A DNA stretch of 64,000 nucleotides, from assembly GCA_024640255.1 (NCBI GenBank), contig JAHEFI010000001.1, positions 372,001 through 436,000 of the forward strand, read 5' to 3'. A program made the position numbers and the translations under genes. The notes under the pieces were generated by a model that was not told the origin of the DNA, did not search any database, and saw only the letters and a program-made list of their open reading frames with translations. Below are positions 46,136 to 55,324 of this stretch, in pieces. Each line of letters opens with the position of its first letter. The first letter of the stretch is position 1. The stretch is from Bacteroidota bacterium (GTDB lineage: Bacteria > Bacteroidota > Bacteroidia > Chitinophagales > Chitinophagaceae).

Positions 46136-46882
46136 TTGCTTATGCTTGAATACAACAAATCTGTTACAGGGACACCTGTTACTACTAATAAAGATGCAGC
46201 CATTTTAGTAAATGGATATCCAAAAGTGCCATTAACGGTTGACTGTGTTATTTTTGGATTTACCGACAATATGTTGAAAGTCCTTTTAATTAAGAGTGAT
46301 TTGGAGCTGTATAAAGACAAATTATCTCTTTTAGGTGATATGGTACAATCCAATGAGGATTTAGACAATGCGGCCCATAGAGTGCTATTAGAAAGAACGG
46401 GTATGCAAAATGTATATTTAGAGCAAGTGCATACTTTTAGTAAGGTGGACAGACATCCAGGAGGCAGGGTAATTACTACTGTGTATGCTTCCTTACTTGA
46501 TTTTAAAAATCAAGAATTAAGAATTCATGAAAACGAGCTTAAATGGCATGCTGTTAATCAAATCACTGAAATGGCATTTGACCATAAACAAATTTTAGAT
46601 GTTTGCTATGCTTGGTTGCAAAAGCGTATTCAAGAACATCCACTGGCTTTTAGCCTATTACCCGAAAAATTCTCATTAAGACAGGTACAAAATGTATATG
46701 AAGCTATTTTGGGTACTCAATTGGATAGAAGAAATTTCAGAAAAAAATTCGCAAGTATGGGCTTGTTGATTGATACCAATGAAATGGAAGTAAATGTTAC
46801 CCATCGTCCAGGTAAATTATACAAGTTTGATTATGCTCAATATGAGCAAAGCAAGCGAAATTGGGTGGGTATAGATTTTTAA
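46136..46882 (+). CDS. Nudix-domain transcriptional regulator (NrtR/AraR-like)
   Basis: The protein has 248 residues: an N-terminal Nudix fold (about 30-155) and a C-terminal winged helix (FSLRQVQNVYEAILGTQLDRRNFRKKF, about 180-205) as in NrtR and related regulators. The Nudix box reads GDMVQSNEDLDNAAHRVLLERTGM-like with the catalytic RE..EE replaced by RV..ER, so hydrolysis is probably lost and the domain acts as a ligand sensor. NrtR senses ADP-ribose and AraR arabinose; the effector here is unknown. The next gene, yicC, follows after 34 bases that hold a 7-bp inverted repeat. Confidence 0.85.
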   Translation: MLMLEYNKSVTGTPVTTNKDAAILVNGYPKVPLTVDCVIFGFTDNMLKVLLIKSDLELYKDKLSLLGDMVQSNEDLDNAAHRVLLERTGMQNVYLEQVHTFSKVDRHPGGRVITTVYASLLDFKNQELRIHENELKWHAVNQITEMAFDHKQILDVCYAWLQKRIQEHPLAFSLLPEKFSLRQVQNVYEAILGTQLDRRNFRKKFASMGLLIDTNEMEVNVTHRPGKLYKFDYAQYEQSKRNWVGIDF

Positions 46883-46913
46883 ATACCTTTAGGCTCTTTT
46901 ACAAATAGGTATT
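46882..46913 (+). promoter_or_regulatory. Inverted repeat and -7-like box before yicC
   Basis: AATACCT (46882-46888) and AGGTATT (46907-46913) are perfect reverse complements 18 bases apart. TACCTTTA at 46884-46891 misses TAnnTTTG only at the last base and overlaps the left arm. It could be a site for the adjacent Nudix regulator or a chance repeat. Confidence 0.3.
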
Positions 46914-46916
46914 ACT

Positions 46917-47792
46917 ATGTTATATTCAATGACCGGTTACGGTAGGGCGGAAAGCAATTTTAATGAAAAGACTTTTATAGTGGAAGTAAAGTCTTTGAAT
47001 GGAAAGCAATTTGACCTTCGCTTAAATATCCCTTCTCCATTAAAACCATACGAGGTTGAGATTAGAAATAAACTGAATGAAGTTATTTTAAGAGGAAGTG
47101 TGGAATGTACTATTCAGATTAAATCTAATGGAGTGACTAAGCCTATTAGTATTAATAAAGAATTAGCAAAATCCTATTATCAGCCTATCATGGAATTGGC
47201 AGATGAATTAGGCATCACCAAAGAAAATATCTTAAGCACTTTATTAAAAATGCCAGATGTAGTGGCTTCAACCAATGAAGTTTTTACGGATGAAGAATGG
47301 AAAGCATTGGCAGGGGTTTTACATCAAGCTATTGATTTATTGATGAAGCATAGAGCAGAGGAAGGAAAATCAATTGAAAAGGATTTAGTTGAAAGAGTTT
47401 CGGCTATTTCTGCACAACAAGCAGTTATCGAAAAAATAGAACCAATAAGAAGGGCTAAAGTAAAAGAAAATTTAATCAAACAATTAGAGCAACATATTGG
47501 TGCAGACAAATATGATGCAAATAGATTAGAACAAGAATTGATTTACTATATCGAAAAAATTGATATCTCAGAAGAGCGTGTAAGATTGACTAATCATTGC
47601 GCTTATTTTAATACTATCTTATCTGAGAAAGATCCTTCTAAGGGTAAGAAGCTTTCTTTTATTCTTCAAGAAATGGGAAGAGAAATTAATACTACTGGTT
47701 CAAAAGCAAATGATGTAGATATTCAAAAAGCGGTTATTTTAATGAAGGATGAATTAGAAAAAGCCAAAGAGCAAATTTTAAATGTTTTATAA
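46917..47792 (+). CDS. yicC: YicC-family endoribonuclease
   Basis: The protein has 291 residues. It begins LYSMTGYGRAE, the YicC hallmark, and ends with the conserved segment LSFILQEMGREINTTGSKAND (about 243-263). YicC/YloC proteins are metal-dependent RNases acting on small RNAs and stress transcripts. The stop lies just before the gldH start. Confidence 0.93.
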   Translation: MLYSMTGYGRAESNFNEKTFIVEVKSLNGKQFDLRLNIPSPLKPYEVEIRNKLNEVILRGSVECTIQIKSNGVTKPISINKELAKSYYQPIMELADELGITKENILSTLLKMPDVVASTNEVFTDEEWKALAGVLHQAIDLLMKHRAEEGKSIEKDLVERVSAISAQQAVIEKIEPIRRAKVKENLIKQLEQHIGADKYDANRLEQELIYYIEKIDISEERVRLTNHCAYFNTILSEKDPSKGKKLSFILQEMGREINTTGSKANDVDIQKAVILMKDELEKAKEQILNVL

Positions 47793-47793
47793 G

Positions 47794-48267
47794 ATGAGGA
47801 ATTGGAGTAAGATATATTATATACTTCTTGTTCTTGTATGCTTGGGGGCTTGTCAGTCTATAGATTTATATGAACAAGCCACTACTTATCCTGATCACCA
47901 ATGGTCTAGTAAGCAGGTGAATCAATACCAGTTTACTATTGCAGATTCGAATGCATTATATAATATGTATTTTGTTATAAGGCATCATAACGCATATCAC
48001 TATAAAAATATTTGGTTACAAGTGAATACTAAAGCCGCTGGCGATAGTTTACAAAAACAAACTATCAATATTAATTTGGCAGATGATATGAATGGCTGGT
48101 TAGGATCTGGCATGGATGATATTTATGATCATAGAGTTTTAATTAACTCAAAACCAATAAAACTTCCTAAGGGTATTTTTACCATTAGCACGCAACAAAT
48201 TATGCGTGAAGATCCTTTACAAAATATATTAACGACTGGCATTAGAGTGGAAAAAGCGAAGCCATGA
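47794..48267 (+). CDS. gldH: Gliding motility lipoprotein GldH
   Basis: The ATG at 47794 gives 157 residues with a lipoprotein leader ending LGAC (Cys20); a start four codons upstream overlaps yicC. The body matches GldH: QSIDLYEQATTYPDHQW, then a beta-rich domain with an IWLQVNTK strand and a GSGMDDIYDHRVLI segment near 110-125. GldH is needed for gliding in Flavobacterium, and homologues are also found in non-gliding Bacteroidota, so motility is not proven. Its stop overlaps the kinase start by 4 bases. Confidence 0.85.
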   Translation: MRNWSKIYYILLVLVCLGACQSIDLYEQATTYPDHQWSSKQVNQYQFTIADSNALYNMYFVIRHHNAYHYKNIWLQVNTKAAGDSLQKQTININLADDMNGWLGSGMDDIYDHRVLINSKPIKLPKGIFTISTQQIMREDPLQNILTTGIRVEKAKP

Positions 48268-49220
48268 AATTGAAATTAGTCAATGTAATTTATTGGATTT
48301 TTTTAACCTATATGGTAGCTGCATTTGTATGGTGGTATGTGTCTTTGGAAAAACAAAATGACCAAATCACGAAAATCAAAATAGAAAAATTACAAGCGAC
48401 TAATGGGACTAATGCTACCAGTTACCAAGAATTGTTAAATTATCAAGAAAGAAAAAGAAAACAATTTTTAGGAGAGGGCATTACATTTTTATTCTTGTTT
48501 TTATTAGGCGCTATTTATGTATATAGGTCCTTGGTGAAACAACTTAAGTATTCCAATCAGCAACAAAATTTTATGATGGCGGTAACGCATGAATTAAAAA
48601 CGCCCATTGCTGTAACTCAATTAAATATTGAAACGCTTTTAAAAAGAGATCTACAGTCTGATCAACAAAAACAATTGTTGAATAATTCTTTGAAAGAGAC
48701 CCAACGCTTAGATGCTTTATGTAATAATATTTTACTAGCTTCTCAGCTTGACTTAGCGGACTACCAACAAAACAAACAATCTATCAATTTGTCTGAAGTA
48801 GTTACTGGAGTAATAAAGTCATTTGAAGAAAGATATCCTACTAGAAAAATTATAAGCCATATTCAAGAAACAGTGACCATGTTTGCAGAGCCTTTATTAA
48901 TGCAAATGCTTTTACAGAATTTAGTAGACAATGCACATAAATATGCTCCCATCGACACACCCATTGAAGTAGTATTGGAACAAAATGAGCATCATACCTT
49001 ATTACAAGTAAAAGACCAAGGAATTGGTATTCCTTTAGAAGAAAGAGAACGCGTATTTAATAAATTTTATAGAGTGGGCAATGAATTTACCAGATCGGCC
49101 AAAGGAACTGGTTTGGGACTCTATTTATGTAAGAAAATAGCTCAATTCCATCAATCACAGCTATTGATTAGCGAAAATCAACCACAGGGTACTATTTTTA
49201 GTTTTAAGGCAATCTTTTAG
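48264..49220 (+). CDS. Sensor histidine kinase, orphan
   Basis: The protein has 318 residues. Two membrane segments (about 8-26 and 70-88) flank a short periplasmic region of about 40 residues. A HisKA domain has His109 in TQ-type VTHELKTPIA, and the HATPase domain has N, G1 and G2 boxes (NLVDNAHKYAP near 222; DQGIGIPLEE near 251; GTGLGLYLCKKI near 277). No response regulator is adjacent. Its start overlaps gldH, so the two are translated together. The signal is unknown. Confidence 0.9.
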   Translation: MKLKLVNVIYWIFLTYMVAAFVWWYVSLEKQNDQITKIKIEKLQATNGTNATSYQELLNYQERKRKQFLGEGITFLFLFLLGAIYVYRSLVKQLKYSNQQQNFMMAVTHELKTPIAVTQLNIETLLKRDLQSDQQKQLLNNSLKETQRLDALCNNILLASQLDLADYQQNKQSINLSEVVTGVIKSFEERYPTRKIISHIQETVTMFAEPLLMQMLLQNLVDNAHKYAPIDTPIEVVLEQNEHHTLLQVKDQGIGIPLEERERVFNKFYRVGNEFTRSAKGTGLGLYLCKKIAQFHQSQLLISENQPQGTIFSFKAIF

Positions 49221-49255
49221 CTTTTTAATCGTTATTAAAGGGTTAATTGTACATC

Positions 49256-50389
49256 ATGTCTTTGAGCTCTATTGCCGATTTTTTACAACCCGTTAATTTA
49301 GACCTACTTTCTAAGGATGAAGGCTATAGGGATACCCAATTAGGGAAGCATATTAAAGTATATGAAACTCAGTTGCCGGATATCACGGATGCCGATATGG
49401 TCATTATTGGTGCTGGAGAATGTAGAGGAGCTGGTTATGCTTTAAGCGAACATGCATCGGCAGATGGCATACGCTCTGCTTTATATGCATTATACTATTG
49501 GCATTCACAAGTAACTATTGCCGATTTAGGTAACGTAAAAATTGGACAAACCATACAAGATAGTTATGCTGCATTAAGAACCGTTATTGCAGAGTTAATT
49601 TTACAAAACAAAAAAGTGGTAGTGATTGGAGGATCTCATGATTTAACCTTGCCTCAATACCATTCTTATACAAGTATCCCAACCTTGGTAAATGCTGTGG
49701 TAACAGATGCTAAAATTGATTTGGATTTGGAAGCAAGATTACCAGCAGATCATTTCTTAGAAGAATTATTTACTGGGCTTCCTAATCATTTAAATCACTA
49801 TGCACATATAGCTTTCCAAAGTTATTTTATGCATCCTCATATGTTGGAAACAATTGACAAATTAAGGTTTGATTGTTTTAGACTAGGAATAGTAAGAGAA
49901 GATATTGAAGAAATGGAACCTGTGATTAGAGATAGTCATATGATGAGTTTTGATATTAGTGCTATTCAAAATGCACAAGCTCCTGCGAATATTATTACAC
50001 CAAATGGGTTAAATGGGGAAGAAGCATGTGTATTAATGCAATACGCTGGAATGAGCTGGAAGACTAGTAGTATTGGCTTATATGGTTATCAAGCAGAACT
50101 AGATCGCAATGGTTTGACTGCCATTCAAATGGCACAAATGATTTGGTATATCATTGATGGTATACAAAAAGGTAAAAAAGAATCGCCTTTATCTGCTACA
50201 GAAAGATTTAAAGAATTTCATATTGCCTTTTCTGATATAGATACACAATTTTTACAAAGCAAGAGTACTGGAAGATGGTGGATGCAACTTCATAATAAGG
50301 AGTGGGCTCCTTGTAGTTATAAAGATTATTTAGTAGCTTCAAAAAACGAAATTCCAGAAAGATGGCTAAGAGCACTAGAAAGAGAGTAA
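49256..50389 (+). CDS. Arginase/ureohydrolase-fold protein with an altered metal site
   Basis: The ATG at 49256 gives 377 residues; the open frame starts three codons upstream at a TTG. The fold is that of arginases and formimidoylglutamases. His128 in GGSHD and Asp151/Asp155 in DAKID match metal ligands, but the DAHxD His is Lys153, and the SxDxD motif reads SFDIS, with Ser235 for the second Asp. Two of six usual ligands are therefore changed, so a two-manganese ureohydrolase is doubtful. The C-terminus has an extra segment. It lies 35 bases after the kinase and overlaps the PBP4-type gene by 28 bases. Confidence 0.82.
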   Translation: MSLSSIADFLQPVNLDLLSKDEGYRDTQLGKHIKVYETQLPDITDADMVIIGAGECRGAGYALSEHASADGIRSALYALYYWHSQVTIADLGNVKIGQTIQDSYAALRTVIAELILQNKKVVVIGGSHDLTLPQYHSYTSIPTLVNAVVTDAKIDLDLEARLPADHFLEELFTGLPNHLNHYAHIAFQSYFMHPHMLETIDKLRFDCFRLGIVREDIEEMEPVIRDSHMMSFDISAIQNAQAPANIITPNGLNGEEACVLMQYAGMSWKTSSIGLYGYQAELDRNGLTAIQMAQMIWYIIDGIQKGKKESPLSATERFKEFHIAFSDIDTQFLQSKSTGRWWMQLHNKEWAPCSYKDYLVASKNEIPERWLRALERE

Positions 50390-51684
50390 ACGGTTTACAA
50401 CAAATTTCCCTATTATTATTGATTGTATTTTTTGCATCATCTTGTGCGGTACAAAAAGCGCAACATGCACTGTTGCATACTCCTGCATTAAAAGGAGCAC
50501 ATGTGGGTATTGCAGTATATAATGATACCAAGGGTTCTTGGATTGATCAATATCAGAGCGATCATTATTATACACCTGCTAGTAATACTAAAATTTTAGC
50601 CACTTATGTAGGTTTACAATTTTTAGGGGATTCTATACCAGGATGGAAGATGGCAGAAAATGCAGATACTTTATTTTTATTTCCTCAAGGGGATCCTAGT
50701 TTTTTTCATCCAGAATTTACCTACCAACCAATCATTGATATCATCAAAAAGACCAATAAGCAAGTGGTTATTGCAACTACTCAAACCAATGATCAATTTG
50801 AAAGTATGGGAGATGGTTGGGCTTGGAATGATTATGCAGAAGATTATCAACCAGAGCGTTCTAGAATGCCCGTATATGGCAATGTGGTGCACTTTTATGA
50901 TAATGGGAAAGAATTGAATATCAAGCCTTTTCATTTTTTCAGAAATCAAAGTATTGATTATAGTGTTGTAAAATCTAAACAATGGTCAAGAAAAAAAACG
51001 ACCAATCAGTTTTTTATAACTAATCAAAAAAACAATGCAAGCTATTTTCAGGTTCCATTTATCAATGATCCAGAAAACGCCATTGATTTATTGAATGATA
51101 GTTTACACTTAGCTAAACCCATTCAAGCACTTCATTATACTCCTCAACTTACTCAAACAACCATTAAAACAGTACCTACTGATTCATTGTTAAAAATTAT
51201 GATGAGCAGAAGTGATAATTTTTATGCGGAGCAAGTGTTGTTAATGGGAAGTGCGCATTTATTAGGCCGAATAGATGATGCTGCTTTTATTGATAGTTTG
51301 ATCAAAGTAGAATTTAGTTTTTTACCTCAACCAATGCGTTGGGCAGATGGTAGTGGTTTAAGCAGGTATAATTTAAATACCCCTGAAAACTATATAGCTA
51401 TTTTAAAACAAATGCAAGCAAAGTATGGTGAGTCTAGGGTTAGAAATATTTTTGAAAAAGGAGGGGAGGGAACCCTTTCTGCATACTATAAAAATTTTCC
51501 AGGAAGTATTTATGCTAAAACAGGTACCCTAGGTGGTCAAATTGCTTTAAGTGGATTTATATACACTCAGCATGATCAAAAATTGTACTTCTCTGTTTTA
51601 GTGGCTAACCACATGAGTAAAACTACAAGTGCAGTGAGGAAAGCGGTGGAAGCTTATTTAGTGAAATTGGCTAGTAAAAATTAA
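50362..51684 (+). CDS. dacB: PBP4-type D-alanyl-D-alanine carboxypeptidase lipoprotein
   Basis: The protein has 440 residues of the S13 peptidase family, which trims or cross-links peptidoglycan in the periplasm. A lipoprotein leader ends ASSC (Cys28). The catalytic motifs are SNTK (Ser74), SDN (near 285) and KTGT (Lys386). The insert domains of E. coli PBP4 are shorter here. The start lies inside the arginase-fold gene; no other ATG gives a leader. Confidence 0.9.
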   Translation: MAKSTRKRVNGLQQISLLLLIVFFASSCAVQKAQHALLHTPALKGAHVGIAVYNDTKGSWIDQYQSDHYYTPASNTKILATYVGLQFLGDSIPGWKMAENADTLFLFPQGDPSFFHPEFTYQPIIDIIKKTNKQVVIATTQTNDQFESMGDGWAWNDYAEDYQPERSRMPVYGNVVHFYDNGKELNIKPFHFFRNQSIDYSVVKSKQWSRKKTTNQFFITNQKNNASYFQVPFINDPENAIDLLNDSLHLAKPIQALHYTPQLTQTTIKTVPTDSLLKIMMSRSDNFYAEQVLLMGSAHLLGRIDDAAFIDSLIKVEFSFLPQPMRWADGSGLSRYNLNTPENYIAILKQMQAKYGESRVRNIFEKGGEGTLSAYYKNFPGSIYAKTGTLGGQIALSGFIYTQHDQKLYFSVLVANHMSKTTSAVRKAVEAYLVKLASKN

Positions 51685-53568
51685 TTATTGGGTAAACAAG
51701 CCATCAATATAGGCTTCGTTTAAAGAAATATAAGTAGGAGCACCTGTAGCAGTCACTTGTGGTGTTTCGCATTCACACAAAGCATCTATCAGTGTTCGCA
51801 TTTCCAATGTGGTTAATTCTTTTCCTGCTTTAATAGCCATTTGTCTACTCATGCAACGAATCAATTTCTCTCTTTTGCTAAAGTTTAGGTTGTTGCTAAA
51901 ATGTTTGAATTGTTCTAACAATAGTTCAATTGCATTTTTTTCATTTCCAGAATCTACGTCTGCAGGAATACCTTGTATCACAAAACTATTGGGCCCAAAG
52001 CTTTCTAACTCATAACCAATTAAGGCAAGGTCAGGAATAATTTCTTCTAATAACACTGCATCCGATGCGCTTAGTTCTAAAACCACAGGGAATAAACTTT
52101 TTTGAGTGGCATGCGCTTGCATGCTTGCTCTCTGGTATTTCTCATACAAGATACGCTCATGTGCTAATTGCTGATGTATCATCAAAAAGCCAGAATTAGC
52201 AGGGGCTATAATATAAGTATTATGTATTTGAACAAGGGTGGCATCTTCCAAAATGGATAATTTATTATCCTTTTCTTCAAATCCCATGGAAGAAGGCTTT
52301 ACAATATATTCGTTATTGGGCTCTGCGCTTGGTATAGTTGAAAAATAATCTTTCCACTGAGCATTCTCTTTATTACCACTAGATTTTGGAATAAAGTGTG
52401 CTTGGTTTTTTTGTGTAAAGCCAGCGTATAAACTATTACTTGTAGTTGCGTTTTGTTTTTCTTCTGTAAAAGGTTTCTGAACGGCATCCAAACTTTGAAT
52501 AGAAGCGTCCAATGAAAAATCCAATGAAGGAGCAATACTAAATTGCGCTAATGCATGTTTAACAGCTGCTTGAACAAATGCATAAATAATTTTATCGTCC
52601 TCGAATTTAATTTCCTGTTTGGTTGGATGTACATTAATATCCACTTGTGCAGGATCTACATCAATGTATAAAATATAACTTGGAAAGTTCTCTTTGGGTA
52701 TAAGTCCTTCAAAAGCGTTCGCTACTGCATGATGCAAATAGGCGCTTTTAATAAATCTGCGATTCACAAAAAAGTACTGATCACTTCTTGTTTTTTTAGC
52801 AGTCTCTGGTTTGCCCACAAAACCTGCAATATTTAAATAGTCTGTGTGTTCGCCTACGGCAACTAATTTGGCATTATAACTATTGCCTAATACCTGAATA
52901 GCTCTTTGTTTAAAACTTCCTCCTTCCCAATGAAATACTTCTTGTCCATTATTGTTTAAACTAAAAAATATTTCAGGAAAGGCCAAAGCCACTCTGGTAA
53001 ATTCGTCAATGATATGTTTTAATTCTGCAGCATTGCTTTTTAAAAAATTTCTTCTAGCAGGTACATTGAAAAATAAATTTTTCATGCTTATGCTAGTTCC
53101 CACTGGACAAGCTGTTGCAGAACTTTCAACTATCTTGCTATTTTCTACAATAACTTCTGTACCTGTTTCATCTTCTTCTCTTCTGGTTTTTAAATGTACT
53201 TGAGCAACGGCAGCAATAGAGGCTAGTGCTTCTCCTCTAAAACCCATGGTTCTAATTTGAAATAAATCTTCAATAGTGCTTATCTTACTGGTAGCATGTC
53301 TTCCAAAAGCGTTTTGAGCATCTTTGGGACTCATTCCCTTGCCATTGTCAATTACTTGGATTAAAGCCTTTCCAGCGTCATTGATGATTAATTGAATTTT
53401 AGTGGCACCAGCATCTACCGCATTTTCCAACAATTCCTTTACGGCACTTGCTGGTCTTTGTATCACTTCACCCGCCGCAATTTGGTTGGCTATATGATCT
53501 GGTAATAAATGTATTGTTTCGGCCACTTTTAATCTTTTTGAAGTGTGTAAAAGTAGTAAATTTGCCAC
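51685..53568 (-). CDS. mutL: DNA mismatch repair protein MutL
   Basis: MutL links mismatch recognition to strand removal. The GHKL ATPase domain has KELLENAVDAGA (about 44-55), DNGKGMS (about 74-80) and GFRGEALASI (about 109-118). The C-terminal dimerisation domain has HQQLAHERILYE where endonuclease-type MutL has DQHAxxExxxxE, and its CPHGRP motif is TATGAP, so nicking activity is probably lost. The ATG at 53568 gives 627 residues; a GTG at 53526 would give 613, closer to the normal N-terminus (AETIHLLPDHIAN). The ATG start overlaps the pepF promoter. Confidence 0.95.
   Translation of the reverse strand: MANLLLLHTSKRLKVAETIHLLPDHIANQIAAGEVIQRPASAVKELLENAVDAGATKIQLIINDAGKALIQVIDNGKGMSPKDAQNAFGRHATSKISTIEDLFQIRTMGFRGEALASIAAVAQVHLKTRREEDETGTEVIVENSKIVESSATACPVGTSISMKNLFFNVPARRNFLKSNAAELKHIIDEFTRVALAFPEIFFSLNNNGQEVFHWEGGSFKQRAIQVLGNSYNAKLVAVGEHTDYLNIAGFVGKPETAKKTRSDQYFFVNRRFIKSAYLHHAVANAFEGLIPKENFPSYILYIDVDPAQVDINVHPTKQEIKFEDDKIIYAFVQAAVKHALAQFSIAPSLDFSLDASIQSLDAVQKPFTEEKQNATTSNSLYAGFTQKNQAHFIPKSSGNKENAQWKDYFSTIPSAEPNNEYIVKPSSMGFEEKDNKLSILEDATLVQIHNTYIIAPANSGFLMIHQQLAHERILYEKYQRASMQAHATQKSLFPVVLELSASDAVLLEEIIPDLALIGYELESFGPNSFVIQGIPADVDSGNEKNAIELLLEQFKHFSNNLNFSKREKLIRCMSRQMAIKAGKELTTLEMRTLIDALCECETPQVTATGAPTYISLNEAYIDGLFTQ
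53537..53564 (+). promoter_or_regulatory. Promoter of pepF
   Basis: TTTG at 53537-53540 and TAAATTTG at 53557-53564 (followed by C) are 16 bases apart. The second element is a full TAnnTTTG match, 19 bases before the pepF ATG. It lies within the extended mutL open frame. Confidence 0.5.
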
Positions 53569-53583
53569 TTAAAATTTCATCTT

Positions 53584-55308
53584 ATGCTCAGAACGGCAGA
53601 CATTCAAAAATTAGCCCATCATTACCTACCCAAAGACTTTATTTTAACCGATTGGGCAAGCCTAGAGCCCTTTTTTATAGAATTATCCGATAGGCCAATT
53701 GATGATGCTGCGGGACTTGAAAAATGGCTAAAAGACCTAAGTGAATTAGAAGCTTTTATTAGTGAAGACGCTTGTTGGAGACAGATTAAAATGACTTGTG
53801 ATACAACCGATAAAAGTTTAGAAGAAGCATTTAACTTTTTTTGCATGGAGATTCAACCCAAAATGCAACCTTATGCAGATGCTTTGAATAAAAAATTGAT
53901 AGCTTGTCCATTTACTAAAACCTTGGACAAGGATACTTATTTTACTTATTTAAGAGCTGTTCAAAAAAGTATTGATTTATTTAGAACAGAAAATATTTCT
54001 ATACAGGCAGAATTAAGCGTTTTACAACAACAATATGGATCGATCGCCGGCAAAATGACAATCACTCATGAAGGACAGGAATATACTTTGCAACAAGCCG
54101 CTCAATTTTTAGAGAGTGAGGATAGAGCTATCAGAGAATCTGTTTATAGAAAAATACAAGAAAGAAGATTGGAAGACAAAAAAGCCATGCATGATTTATT
54201 TTCTAGTTTAATTGAAAAAAGAAATCAGGTAGCCATAAATGCAGGCTTTGCCAATTATAGAGATTATAAGTTTGTTGAGTTAGGCAGGTTTGATTATACC
54301 AAAGAAGATTGCTTTCAATTTCATGAAGCAGTGAAATTACATGTGCTTCCTTTGATTGATAAAATATATGCTAGAAAAAAACAAAAGCTAGGCTTAGACG
54401 TTTTAAAACCTTGGGATACAGAAGCAGAGCCAGCAGGAACAAAACCATTAAGACCTTTTACCGATGGGAAAGATTTATATGAAAAATCTGTGGCTTGCTT
54501 TGAACAATTGCATCCCTTTTTTGCAGATTGTTTAAAGAAGATGAACTCTTTAAAGCATTTTGATTTAGAGAGTAGAAAAGGGAAAGCGCCAGGCGGATAC
54601 AATTGTCCATTAGCTGAATCAGGTGCCCCTTTTATTTTTATGAACGCCGCTGGCCAAATGAGCGATGTGACTACCATGGTGCATGAAGGTGGACATGCAG
54701 TTCATAGTTTTTTATCACATAATTTAAGTTTAAGTGCTTTTAAAGAATACCCCATGGAAATTGCCGAAGTGGCAAGCATGTCCATGGAATTATTTACTAT
54801 GGATCATTGGCAATCTTTCTTTGACAATGAATCGGATTTGAGCCGAGCTAAAGAACATCAGTTAGAGCGCACCATTACCATCTTCCCTTGGATTGCTATT
54901 ATTGATAAGTTTCAACATTGGGTATACGAACATCCAATACATAGCATTGAAGAGCGCACTGCTACTTGGACAAGTATATTAAAAGAATTCTCTACAAATA
55001 GCATTGATTACACAGGATTAGATGAATTTAGAGCAATAGGATGGCAAAGACAATTGCATTTATTTGAAGTGCCTTTCTACTATATTGAATATGGTATTGC
55101 TCAATTAGGGGCTATTGGTATGTGGATGCAGTATCAACAAAATCCAACTACAGCATTAGAGAATTACATGAATGCATTGGCTTTAGGTGGAACAAAGACT
55201 TTGCCTGAGTTATACAAAACTGCTGGTATTGAATTTAATTTCTCTCCTGACTACGTTAAAAAATTAATGGACTTCACCAATACACAATTAGAAAAACTAT
55301 ATGTATAA
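53584..55308 (+). CDS. pepF: M3-family oligoendopeptidase (PepF-like)
   Basis: The enzyme is a zinc metallopeptidase of 574 residues. The HEGGHAVHSFLSH motif starts at His367, and the downstream ligand Glu is in IAEVASMSMELF near 397. An N-terminal helical domain (about 1-200) is typical. No signal peptide is present, so it is cytoplasmic and trims short peptides. The small plug-like gene follows with a short overlap. Confidence 0.92.
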   Translation: MLRTADIQKLAHHYLPKDFILTDWASLEPFFIELSDRPIDDAAGLEKWLKDLSELEAFISEDACWRQIKMTCDTTDKSLEEAFNFFCMEIQPKMQPYADALNKKLIACPFTKTLDKDTYFTYLRAVQKSIDLFRTENISIQAELSVLQQQYGSIAGKMTITHEGQEYTLQQAAQFLESEDRAIRESVYRKIQERRLEDKKAMHDLFSSLIEKRNQVAINAGFANYRDYKFVELGRFDYTKEDCFQFHEAVKLHVLPLIDKIYARKKQKLGLDVLKPWDTEAEPAGTKPLRPFTDGKDLYEKSVACFEQLHPFFADCLKKMNSLKHFDLESRKGKAPGGYNCPLAESGAPFIFMNAAGQMSDVTTMVHEGGHAVHSFLSHNLSLSAFKEYPMEIAEVASMSMELFTMDHWQSFFDNESDLSRAKEHQLERTITIFPWIAIIDKFQHWVYEHPIHSIEERTATWTSILKEFSTNSIDYTGLDEFRAIGWQRQLHLFEVPFYYIEYGIAQLGAIGMWMQYQQNPTTALENYMNALALGGTKTLPELYKTAGIEFNFSPDYVKKLMDFTNTQLEKLYV

Positions 55309-55324
55309 AATTAAAACCAAGAGT

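Noticed and set aside
50362-50982. Open frames antisense to the PBP4-type gene
   Set aside because: They overlap a lipoprotein gene with intact catalytic motifs and have no start context of their own.
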